64,000 nucleotides of DNA from Chitinophaga fulva (GTDB lineage: Bacteria; Bacteroidota; Bacteroidia; Chitinophagales; Chitinophagaceae). Below the pieces are notes generated by a model that saw nothing but the letters and a program-made list of their open reading frames with translations, was not told the origin of the DNA and searched no databases. Shown here piece by piece: positions 15,989 through 23,500 of the stretch. The position numbers and the translations under genes are program-made. How positions within the stretch are numbered: the first letter of the stretch is position 1; every line of letters starts with the position of its first letter. The stretch spans positions 3,968,810 through 4,032,809 of the forward strand of contig NZ_JABBGC010000001.1 in assembly GCF_012927205.1 (NCBI RefSeq). The letters run 5' to 3'.

Positions 15989-18619
15989 ATGAAAAACCTT
16001 CACGATATGCTCATGTCCGTTCTGTTCGGCGCGCTCTGCATCGCGTGCGCCATCACCGGAACTACGGGCAGATGCAAAGCACAAAGCCCCGGCTCAGATG
16101 AAGAACTGGTAGTGACTGTGTGGATGCAGGAATTGGGAAACGCTGAGATATCCACCATTATCCGTAACCAGGATGTTTACCTGTCGGTGAGTGACCTGTT
16201 CGATTTCCTGCAAGTTAAAAATACCTTGTCCCCCCAGGCTGATACCCTGTCAGGATTTATCATCGGCCCGGACGACAAGTACATCATAGATAAATCGACA
16301 CATACCATTACATACAATAAAAAAACATTCACCATGGACGCTCAAAAACTTATCTGCACGCCTGCGGGATTCTATCTCCGCTCCGCCAGCTGGGCTGATG
16401 TGTTCGGGGTGAACTGTGTTTTCCACTTCCGCGATCTGTATGTAGCGGTGACGACTAAACGGGAGCTACCGATTGTCCGTGAAATGAAACAACAAAAGCT
16501 TCGTGATAATATTAACCGGTTGAAAGGAGAGGAGAAAGCGGATACTATTATCCGTAGAAAAGCCAGTGCTTTCAGCATCAATGCTGCCGACTGGTCAATG
16601 ATGACCACCAGGCAGCGGGAGGCCACCAACGTGAACCTCAACCTCTCGCTCGGCGGACAAATGGCCGGTGGCGAAACCAACCTGCAAATGAATTATATAG
16701 ATGGAAATTTTGACATACGCAATCAGCAATTCATGTGGCATTATGTGAACAATGAACATCCATTGTTACGGCAGGTTACCGTAGGCAAAATCAATAACAT
16801 GGCGATCGCCTCTGTATTGTATCCTTTGGCAGGTGTGCAGTTTACCAATGCACCCACGACCAACAGGACTGCCTTCGGTACCTACCGGTTGACCGACATC
16901 ACTACACCTGGCTGGAAAGTAGAACTGTACATCAATCATGAACTGGTGGACTACCAGCAGGCAGATGCTTCCGGTTTCTTTGCCTTCAACGTACCCATTA
17001 TTTATGGCAACACTACCGTTACCCTTCGTTTCTATGGCCCCTTTGGTGAGGTACGCACCGAACAGCGGGAAATTATGGTGCCGTTCAATTTCCTGCCTGC
17101 CGGCGAAATGGAATATACGCTGACAAGTGGTATCATCCTCGACGGACAAAACAGCCGTTACGCTATGGGCGCCGTTCATTACGGTATCACCAAACGTATC
17201 ACTGTGGGCGCCGGCACAGAATATCTTTCATCCATTCCCGGCGGGAAACCCATTCCTTTCGTGCACGCCGCCTGGCGGTTGACCGACAAACTGATCTTCA
17301 GCGGTGAATATGCTTATGACGTGAGAAGCAAAGCCTCCCTTTTCTGGCGGTTGCCTTTTGAAATGGAAGTAGAAGCGCAGTACCTGCGTTACAAACGCGG
17401 CCAGCAAGCGGTGAAATATAATTACCAGGAAGAACGCAAGGTGTCAGTCATGCTGCCTATACGAAAACCCAATTTTTCCCTGTTTTCCCGGTTGACGGTA
17501 GATCAGATCACCATGCCGCCGGCAGAACAGACCCCCGTGATAGAAAAAAATCCGACGGCGCCTTCTATCCCGCTGGTGAAATACACCACGGTAGAGTGGA
17601 TCACCTCCGGTACCATAGGCCGCGTGAATACGAATGTCACCACGTTCTGTAATTTCAGGGAAGATGCGCCGCCAGTGGCTTACAGCACCTTATCACAAAC
17701 GTACCGGCTCTTCTCCAATATGTTTGTCATGCCCCGGGTGCAATATTCCTATGACAGTCACCAGTTTTCCAACGCCCGCGTGGAGCTGGAGCGCAACATC
17801 AGGGAACGCACCTATGTAAGACTATCTTTCGAAAGGGATTTTATCTACCAGCAGTTTATCGGTGGCATTACCCTTCGTTATGATTTTAAGTTCGCTAAAG
17901 CGGGAATGAGTGCGATGATAGCAGGCCGCAATTCATCGATCACCGCTTCAGCAGGCGGCAGCCTGCTCTACGACCGGGAAAGTCACTACCTGATGACCAG
18001 CAACCTGGGTAGTGTGGGACGTGCGCAACTGACGGTACTGGCTTTCCTCGACATCAACGGCAATGGTAAAAGAGATGCCGGTGAACCCAAGCTGGACGGG
18101 CTTTCTATACAGATCAACGGAGGATTGTCCGTATTCGACCAACAGGATACCCTTTACCGTGTCTTTAACCTGGAACCTTACCGTAAATACCTGATACGCT
18201 TAAATCCTGATGGTCTCAGCTCCGTAGCGTGGCAGCTGAAACATACCGCCATCGGGGTTACCGCGCTGCCCAATCAGTTTAAACCGGTTGAAATACCTGT
18301 GACCGTTTCCGGTGAAGTAGCCGGTATGGTCAGGAATACCCAAAAACAAGGCATGTCCCGTATCCGGATAAATGTACTGGATACCGACTGTCACACAGTT
18401 GCCTCCGTGCTCACGGAACCCGACGGTTATTTCAGCTACCTTGGCCTTCGTCCGGGTACCTATACCCTAAGCCTGGACGCGGCGCAGCTGCAGCGCCTGC
18501 ATATGACAGCCCAACCCGCTGAAATAACCGTTACCATTAAACGAAATCCGGATGGCGATGTCGTTGACGGACTGACGTTCAAACTTATTTCGATTCTATC
18601 CTCTAACCCTCCCAAATAG
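15989..18619 (+). CDS. Usher-like outer-membrane protein with C-terminal SdrD-like and carboxypeptidase-regulatory-like domains
   Basis: An 876-residue exported outer-membrane protein. The N-terminal periplasmic part (about 30-190) is mixed alpha/beta. WKVELYINHELVDYQQADASGFFAF and the next NTTVTLRFYGPFGEVRTEQREI match the plug/barrel region of FimD/PapC ushers (VELYVNG...G-x-Y-x-F...V-x-x-YGPxGE). A long stretch of amphipathic beta strands follows (about 390-680). The C-terminus differs from classical ushers: FLDINGNGKRDAGEPKLDG is an SdrD B-like calcium loop and the final 90 residues (VAGMVRNTQKQGMSRIRINVLD, GYFSYLGLRPGTYTLSL) are a regulatory-like beta sandwich. It starts 28 nt after the DUF4402 gene. 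Likely role: secretion and assembly of DUF4402 subunits. Confidence 0.75.
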   Translation: MKNLHDMLMSVLFGALCIACAITGTTGRCKAQSPGSDEELVVTVWMQELGNAEISTIIRNQDVYLSVSDLFDFLQVKNTLSPQADTLSGFIIGPDDKYIIDKSTHTITYNKKTFTMDAQKLICTPAGFYLRSASWADVFGVNCVFHFRDLYVAVTTKRELPIVREMKQQKLRDNINRLKGEEKADTIIRRKASAFSINAADWSMMTTRQREATNVNLNLSLGGQMAGGETNLQMNYIDGNFDIRNQQFMWHYVNNEHPLLRQVTVGKINNMAIASVLYPLAGVQFTNAPTTNRTAFGTYRLTDITTPGWKVELYINHELVDYQQADASGFFAFNVPIIYGNTTVTLRFYGPFGEVRTEQREIMVPFNFLPAGEMEYTLTSGIILDGQNSRYAMGAVHYGITKRITVGAGTEYLSSIPGGKPIPFVHAAWRLTDKLIFSGEYAYDVRSKASLFWRLPFEMEVEAQYLRYKRGQQAVKYNYQEERKVSVMLPIRKPNFSLFSRLTVDQITMPPAEQTPVIEKNPTAPSIPLVKYTTVEWITSGTIGRVNTNVTTFCNFREDAPPVAYSTLSQTYRLFSNMFVMPRVQYSYDSHQFSNARVELERNIRERTYVRLSFERDFIYQQFIGGITLRYDFKFAKAGMSAMIAGRNSSITASAGGSLLYDRESHYLMTSNLGSVGRAQLTVLAFLDINGNGKRDAGEPKLDGLSIQINGGLSVFDQQDTLYRVFNLEPYRKYLIRLNPDGLSSVAWQLKHTAIGVTALPNQFKPVEIPVTVSGEVAGMVRNTQKQGMSRIRINVLDTDCHTVASVLTEPDGYFSYLGLRPGTYTLSLDAAQLQRLHMTAQPAEITVTIKRNPDGDVVDGLTFKLISILSSNPPK

Positions 18620-18645
18620 TTAATTGAATTGACCCCAAAACGTTT

Positions 18646-18675
18646 TTATTAATCACTTATTTATTAATCACTTAT
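18646..18675 (+). repeat. Perfect 15-bp tandem repeat in the leader of the last DUF4402 gene
   Basis: TTATTAATCACTTAT occurs twice head to tail (18646-18660, 18661-18675) between the usher stop and the DUF4402 start. An AT-rich exact repeat at this place could vary in copy number by slippage and change spacing in a promoter or leader. Confidence 0.8.
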
Positions 18676-18705
18676 TTATTTTTCATTTTTTAAAACCCAA
18701 ATTTT

Positions 18706-19230
18706 ATGAAAAAGGTGTTATCATTAATGGTTATCATTTCAGCTATCTTCGCCGGCAAAGCAGTTGCCCAAACATCAGCTACCGCAACAGCCAATGCATC
18801 TGCTACTGTCATCACTCCCATCGCCATTGTAAAAACCCTGGACCTGAACTTCGGTATTCTGGCTTCATCTCCGATACCTGGTACGCTGAAACTCAGCCCA
18901 GCCGGTGTTCGTACCACAACAGGCGGTGTTTCCACCCTGTCTACTACTGGTACTGTTACCCCCGCCATCTTTTCCGTGACAGGCGAAAGTGGTTTTACTT
19001 ACGCCATCACACTGCCGCTGATCCCTGTAGTATTGAATCATACTACACTTCCAGGTGCATTCATGCTGGCAGCTGCCTTCACCAGCTCACCTTCCGTGAT
19101 CACTGGTGGTGTATTAACTGGCGGTTCTCAGGCACTGAACGTAGGAGCTACTTTGTTTGTAGGTCCTAATCAGCCTTCTGGCCTGTACACTACAAATATT
19201 CCGTTCCCGGTTACTGTGAACTATAACTAA
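18706..19230 (+). CDS. DUF4402 protein, candidate major pilus subunit
   Basis: A 174-residue exported beta-rich protein. Signal peptide MKKVLSLMVIISAIFAGKAVAQ, then the family pattern ANASATVITPIAIVKTLDLNFGIL and SPAGVRTTTGG. It ends FPVTVNYN, a hydrophobic alternating strand with a penultimate Tyr and a Gly 14 residues before that Tyr. This is reminiscent of the C-terminal beta-zipper motif of chaperone-usher pilins (penultimate Tyr, Gly about 14 from the end). Own leader, tandem repeat upstream and a terminator directly after it suggest separate and perhaps strong expression, as for a major subunit. Pilin function is inference. Confidence 0.75.
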   Translation: MKKVLSLMVIISAIFAGKAVAQTSATATANASATVITPIAIVKTLDLNFGILASSPIPGTLKLSPAGVRTTTGGVSTLSTTGTVTPAIFSVTGESGFTYAITLPLIPVVLNHTTLPGAFMLAAAFTSSPSVITGGVLTGGSQALNVGATLFVGPNQPSGLYTTNIPFPVTVNYN

Positions 19231-19255
19231 GCAATTGTTGCGGTTGCTAGAACAA

Positions 19256-19292
19256 GGGGTTGTCCTGCATACAGGGCAGCCTCTTTATTTTT
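19256..19292 (+). terminator. Terminator of the chaperone-usher-like locus
   Basis: A 12-bp stem (19256-19267 with 19272-19283, three G-U pairs, loop CATA) followed by TTTATTTTTATT, 25 nt after the last DUF4402 stop. Confidence 0.7.
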
Positions 19293-19419
19293 ATTGCTAT
19301 TTTAGATCTGTGCTTTGCGCAGTCAGCTTTTGGGGAGAAGAAAATGTCCGCTGTAACTGTAAAACTTCTTCCAGATGGGGGAGGCTCCCGGGCGCTACTC
19401 CGGGAAGTCATCTATATCA

Positions 19420-20175
19420 TTATTGCATGGCTGTCACTTCCGGCAATTGTTTGCTCAGATAGCCGATAAAGGTCCAGATTTCCGCTACTTCATTGATGGG
19501 TACTTCAAAGTCGGCGTATTCCTCGTTGATGGAACGCAGCAGCAGTGTGCCGTTTTGTTTGATGCGGCTGTTAACCAGTTTGAAGATAATATCTTCTTCT
19601 CCGCCTTTCAGTACCAGTACGCAGGCCGTATTGTCTTTCAGATGTGACCAGTCTTCCAGGTACTGGGCGATGATATGGCTGCCATCGGGGATGGGATGCA
19701 TGGAATCGCCGGAGATAGGGAACATGCGGATGGTTTTGCCGCGAGGCAGTTCAGGCAGGGAGAACTTCGGCAGGCCGGCGATGAACTCCGGATCTGCATG
19801 GCCGCTGCGATAGCCCGCCCTGGCGCGTGCCGGTACGTACTCCATATTTTCTTCATTATCCTGATCTACCGTGATCGGCAGAATGCGTATATGCCTGCCC
19901 GTTAAATCCACCGTGTTGCCGGCTTCCAGCTCCAGCAGTTGTTCTTCTGTGGCTTGTTGCAGATCATTTTTAATAAACGTGTCCAGATCTACCCGGAAAA
20001 AATCAGAGATCAGTACCAGGTCTTCCAGCCGCGGATTCCGTGTTTTGCCGCTTTCCTGCGCTGTAATTTTGTTTCTGTTGATACCCAGCAGATCGGCCAG
20101 ATGCTGCTGTGAGAGCTTTTTCCGCGTGCGTAATATCCTCAGGTTCTCTCCCCAGAAAGTCGGCTTCTTCATCAT
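19420..20175 (-). CDS. XRE-type regulator with S24/LexA-like C-terminal domain
   Basis: About 251 residues from the Met pair at 20175/20172 (MMKKPTFWGENLRILR); the frame is open to 20223 but that extension is AT-rich and not conserved-looking. The N-terminal helix-turn-helix is NLRILRTRKKLSQQHLADLLGINRNKITAQESGK. The C-terminal domain has FPISGDSMHPIPDGSHIIA with the S24 Ser (GDSMHP) and a Lys in DIIFKLV as its partner, the dyad of LexA/CI-type peptidase domains. There is no obvious Ala-Gly cleavage site. It resembles CI-like repressors that Bacteroidota use outside prophages. No phage genes are nearby. Confidence 0.85.
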   Translation of the reverse strand: MMKKPTFWGENLRILRTRKKLSQQHLADLLGINRNKITAQESGKTRNPRLEDLVLISDFFRVDLDTFIKNDLQQATEEQLLELEAGNTVDLTGRHIRILPITVDQDNEENMEYVPARARAGYRSGHADPEFIAGLPKFSLPELPRGKTIRMFPISGDSMHPIPDGSHIIAQYLEDWSHLKDNTACVLVLKGGEEDIIFKLVNSRIKQNGTLLLRSINEEYADFEVPINEVAEIWTFIGYLSKQLPEVTAMQ

Positions 20176-20229
20176 GTCCCGATTATATTTAAAATAAACT
20201 ATATTTATAACAAATGAAGACAAATGTAG

Positions 20230-20342
20230 TCAATTACGAATTACAAATGACGAATTACGAATGGAGAAGTCGTTTTTGGAAAGGTTACCTAGTAATTTCC
20301 CGATAAAGAACCCTGAATTCGTAATTCGTCATTCGTAATTGA
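20230..20342. repeat. Inverted-repeat element with ATTACGAAT arms (MITE-like or palindromic)
   Basis: Left arm 20230-20262 and right arm 20317-20342 are inverted copies: arm = TCAATTACGAAT followed by GACGAATTACGAAT, identical on both sides except for a 7-nt insertion (TACAAAT) in the left arm. The centre is 54 nt. The right arm abuts the stop codon of the FemAB-like gene. No coding capacity. Confidence 0.75.
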
Positions 20343-21464
20343 TCATCGGTGGTATCCTTTGCTGTACAGTTCCGCGGCGGTATAAGCTGCATAAGGGGCT
20401 TCCTGCAGGGGATAGTCCCAGCAACCCATGCGATGGAACAGCTCTCCGCCGAAACCATTTTTGAATTTGTACAGGCCGTATAACGGATGCTGTGGATCAG
20501 GGGTAGGGGACACGCCGAAAAAATCATACTCCGTACAGCCTTTACGTTTAGCCCGCCGCATGGCTTCCCATTGCAGCATATAGGTGCCCATGTAGTTCCG
20601 GTGCGTATCAGCGGAGGCACCATAAAGATAAGTGCCACGGTGGCCCGCCACCACGAGGAACATGGCCGCCAGCGGAATACCGTCAGCCTCGGCCAGCAAC
20701 ATCTCCACATCGGCAGGAGAGGTGCTGTTATTGGCCCGGGCGGTGAGGACGGTCCTGAAGTAGCCGATATCTTCCTGCACAATGCCATTGCGTGCGCACG
20801 TTTGTGCGTAGAGGTTATACCATGTATCGATGTTCTCCAGCCCGGCGGCTTTTACCTGCACGCCTTTACGCCCAGCCAGCTGAATGTTGTACCGGGTCTT
20901 GGTTTTCATTCGATCGAGCAACAGCTGGTCATCTTTCTTCAAATCCATAAAAATAGTGTTGGAAGGCAGGATGTCTGTGTTGGACTTCTTCAGTGCCCGG
21001 CTGCGGGTGCTGTAGTTGAAACGCAGCTCCTGCATTTGTTTGGCCGGAGGGCCCAGCCAGCTGCCGTTTTCATCGAAGTATTGTGCTTCACCTGACCAGT
21101 GCGACTGCCACGCCAGGTCGTAACGTATCATAATACATTGCGCTGGCAGGAGAGGCCGCAGGCACTCCGACAGTTCTTCGAGGAAAACACCCTGACAGTC
21201 AGTGTCCGGCTCTATCTCCGGTCCGTAGGGCACATACGCGATATAGTGCTCGTCGCTGATCTGCCGCAGGATCACCAGCACGTCACTCTCCACATAACTG
21301 TGTTCCGCAGCACCGGCAAACAATGCCTGCTGCTGTACTTTAAAATCAAAGGCGCAGGTTGTCCAGCCCTGGCGGCTTTTCACCTCCGACCAGTAGGCGG
21401 TCTGCTGTAGAATAGCTGTCTTGTTTACCTGCCTGATCTCTTTTTTGCAAATGTCAATATACAT
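20343..21464 (-). CDS. FemAB/FemX-like aminoacyltransferase (GNAT fold)
   Basis: A 373-residue protein with two GNAT-like halves. The first has the AYVPYGPEI strand-turn and the second the RMKTKTRYNIQLAGRKGVQVK motif, a central coiled helix, YLYGASADTHRNYMGTYMLQWEAMRRAKRKGCTEYDFFGV, and GLYKFKNGFGGELFHRMG near the C-terminus, all characteristic of FemA/FemX/VanK-type enzymes. In Gram-positives these add amino acids to lipid II from aminoacyl-tRNA; Bacteroidota homologues have no assigned acceptor and may modify another cell-envelope or peptide substrate. It is monocistronic. Confidence 0.85.
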   Translation of the reverse strand: MYIDICKKEIRQVNKTAILQQTAYWSEVKSRQGWTTCAFDFKVQQQALFAGAAEHSYVESDVLVILRQISDEHYIAYVPYGPEIEPDTDCQGVFLEELSECLRPLLPAQCIMIRYDLAWQSHWSGEAQYFDENGSWLGPPAKQMQELRFNYSTRSRALKKSNTDILPSNTIFMDLKKDDQLLLDRMKTKTRYNIQLAGRKGVQVKAAGLENIDTWYNLYAQTCARNGIVQEDIGYFRTVLTARANNSTSPADVEMLLAEADGIPLAAMFLVVAGHRGTYLYGASADTHRNYMGTYMLQWEAMRRAKRKGCTEYDFFGVSPTPDPQHPLYGLYKFKNGFGGELFHRMGCWDYPLQEAPYAAYTAAELYSKGYHR

Positions 21465-21775
21465 GATGCATCACGGTTGGATGTAAAAAAAGAAACCGCT
21501 TCACTTCCTGCCGGAAATGAAACGAATAAAAAATAACGCTATAAGTACGGGGTCCCCGGTATACGGCCGTTAGATCAACAGCCCGGGGTTTGTATATGGA
21601 AGTCCTTGAAATTGGAAATGAAATACAGCTTTTTACAGAAGCAACCGAAGGAGATAGCAGCAGCTATTTCCGCTACAGAAGCGGAAAGCGTGCGGTGTTG
21701 CTTTGTGTTGTATGATAAAAACTGTAACATGACGGAGGCAAAGATACGGAAATTCCCGGGGCATACATCGAGGAT

Positions 21776-21795
21776 CCCAGGGCTGAAGCCCTGGG
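21776..21795. repeat. REP-like palindrome, copy 1
   Basis: CCCAGGGCTGAAGCCCTGGG, a 9-bp arm palindrome with central GA. Similarity to copy 2 extends outside it (GAT before, GCTA and an ATTGTT-like run after) in reverse orientation. Confidence 0.8.
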
Positions 21796-22014
21796 CTACA
21801 ATTGTTATTCAGGCTGTTTCGCAGTCTTGCTCTCACAATTATTGGCATTAGCATTGGTCTTAATCCACATCGTTGTTCGTAATCGGTATTGCGGGCTTCA
21901 GTTCATATCGTCCTGTCGCAGTGATTCCGTAACCTCGTTTCCGCACTTACCAACATCAACCCTATATCATCACTTAGCACCCCAACCCCTGAATGGATTT
22001 GAACAACATCATAG

Positions 22015-22034
22015 CCCAGGGCTTCAGCCCTGGG
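22015..22034. repeat. REP-like palindrome, copy 2 (inverted)
   Basis: CCCAGGGCTTCAGCCCTGGG, the reverse complement of copy 1. The flanks (AACAACATCATAG before, GAT after) mirror those of copy 1, so the pair forms a BIME-like unit. Confidence 0.8.
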
Positions 22035-22042
22035 ATCATATG

Positions 22043-22100
22043 TATTATGCAAACAAAAGGGATCGATATCATCATACCGATCCCTTTTGTTTGCATAATA
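22043..22100. terminator. Perfect 23-bp hairpin, likely terminator of the serine hydrolase gene
   Basis: Arms 22043-22065 and 22078-22100 are perfect inverted repeats around a 12-nt loop, four bases past the stop codon end of the minus-strand gene. On that strand the second arm reads CCCTTTTGTTTGC, a poor T tract for such a strong stem. Confidence 0.7.
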
Positions 22101-22103
22101 TAT

Positions 22104-23387
22104 CTAATCTTCCAGCGCCTGATACACGGCTACTTTAAACTCATCGCCAATGCTCCAGTAAGGTGATAAATACTCTTGTGTAAAGATGATGCCAATCAGG
22201 TCCTGTTTCGGGTCGGCCCAGTAGTGGGTGTTAAAAGCGCCGCCCCAGCTGAAGGTGCCAATGCTGTAAGGCATCAGGTGATCATTGGCTTTTGTCTCCA
22301 CTGCGAAGCCAAGGCTGAAGCGGAAAGGCTCCGGTTGTGCAGGCAGGGGAGAAGGACGCACGCCTTTGTCCAGCTGGTTGGTCAGCATGAGGGCTACTGT
22401 AGCGGGACTGATAATAGTTTTGCTGATGTTGTCGTTTTTGTTGATGTACTTTCCGTTTTGCAGGAAGAGCGTCAGGAATTTGGCATAATCAGCGGCGGTG
22501 GACACCAGGCCGGCGCCGCCGGAGAGGTAAGTGCCCTCATGGTTGGGAAACAGCGGGTCTACGCCTTCATAGATAGGATGATTGACCGGCTGCATTTTCC
22601 CATCTGCTTCTTCGTAGAGGGTGACTAATTTCTTTTGTTTGTCTGCCGGCAGATGGAAATACGTGTCCTGCATGTCCAGCGGCGTAAATACGCGCTGTTG
22701 CAGGAATACGTCCAACCGTTGCCCGCTCCATAATTCTATGAGATAACCCAATACGTCGGTGTTGAGGCCGTAGGTAAAGGCTTGTCCGGGATCATGCATC
22801 AGTGGCTGCTGCGCGAGCAGGGCGATTTTAGTTTTCAGGTCAGAAGCCATGGTGCCGATGCCGCTGGGCACACCTGCTTTGGCATAGATAGCCTGCATCT
22901 GCGGATCACTGAACACGGCAGCGTAAGCGATACCGGAGGTGTGACGGAGCAGGTCACGCACCGTGATTTCGCGTGTAGCCGGCCGCGTGGTATAGCTGCT
23001 GTCTTTTGGATTAAAGAAAACCTTTACCCGCGGGTTTTTGAAGGCCGGGATGAATTTAGATACCGGATCATCCAGCTGGAACTTGCCTTCTTCCCAGAGT
23101 ATCATCGCACCCAGACTGGTAATGGCCTTGGTTTGTGAAGCGATGCGGAAGATGTTGTCTGTCTGCATGGTTCTGCGGGACGCCACATCGGCATAACCGA
23201 AAGCTTTATTGTAAACAACCTGCCCGTGGCGGATAATCAGGGCGGTGGCGCCGGGAATATGTCCGGCTGCTATATGGCGATTGATCACGTCGTCAATGCG
23301 GGAAGTTCTTTGGGCGTCCAGTCCTGGCTGGGCATAGGCTGTAAGGGCCATTGCCAGCGCGGCAATGACAGTAAGTATACTTTTCAT
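22104..23387 (-). CDS. Serine hydrolase, class C beta-lactamase fold
   Basis: A 427-residue exported protein (signal peptide MKSILTVIAALAMALTAYAQ). The catalytic S-x-x-K is SQTK (about residue 83), the Y-x-N motif is YGLN (about 207), and the third motif region near the C-terminus is GTFSWGGAFNTHYW, where the usual KTG is replaced by a WGG-type element found in esterase-like members. This composition fits the AmpC/EstB-like serine hydrolases (PF00144) more than a true resistance beta-lactamase. It is divergent from the LysR gene 113 nt away, which may regulate it. Confidence 0.87.
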   Translation of the reverse strand: MKSILTVIAALAMALTAYAQPGLDAQRTSRIDDVINRHIAAGHIPGATALIIRHGQVVYNKAFGYADVASRRTMQTDNIFRIASQTKAITSLGAMILWEEGKFQLDDPVSKFIPAFKNPRVKVFFNPKDSSYTTRPATREITVRDLLRHTSGIAYAAVFSDPQMQAIYAKAGVPSGIGTMASDLKTKIALLAQQPLMHDPGQAFTYGLNTDVLGYLIELWSGQRLDVFLQQRVFTPLDMQDTYFHLPADKQKKLVTLYEEADGKMQPVNHPIYEGVDPLFPNHEGTYLSGGAGLVSTAADYAKFLTLFLQNGKYINKNDNISKTIISPATVALMLTNQLDKGVRPSPLPAQPEPFRFSLGFAVETKANDHLMPYSIGTFSWGGAFNTHYWADPKQDLIGIIFTQEYLSPYWSIGDEFKVAVYQALED

Positions 23388-23474
23388 GATGGTTCGTTTG
23401 TTATTTTTTGTCTTTGGTATTGCAAAGATGGGGTCGTTTGATGTATAAATAAAATAGTATAAATTATATCAGTC

Positions 23475-23490
23475 TATAAATAAATTTATA
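23475..23490. promoter_or_regulatory. AT-rich palindrome between hydrolase and LysR genes
   Basis: TATAAATAAATTTATA is a perfect 7-bp inverted repeat with a 2-nt centre, 10 nt before the LysR start in a divergent intergenic region. It may be the LysR recognition site; no T-N11-A site is clearer. Confidence 0.4.
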
Positions 23491-23500
23491 ATTTAGAGGC

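Larger units (their letters stand above)
21465..22103. other. Intergenic region with a pair of inverted REP-like palindromes
   Basis: About 640 nt with no convincing gene. It contains two REP-like palindromes (listed separately) in opposite orientation, 219 nt apart, and a long hairpin directly before the next gene. An 81-codon frame at 21606-21851 runs through one palindrome and is not credible as a gene. Confidence 0.6.

Noticed and set aside
21606..21851. An 81-codon frame through a REP-like palindrome
   Set aside because: Its C-terminus is the translation of the palindrome, a known source of false small genes.
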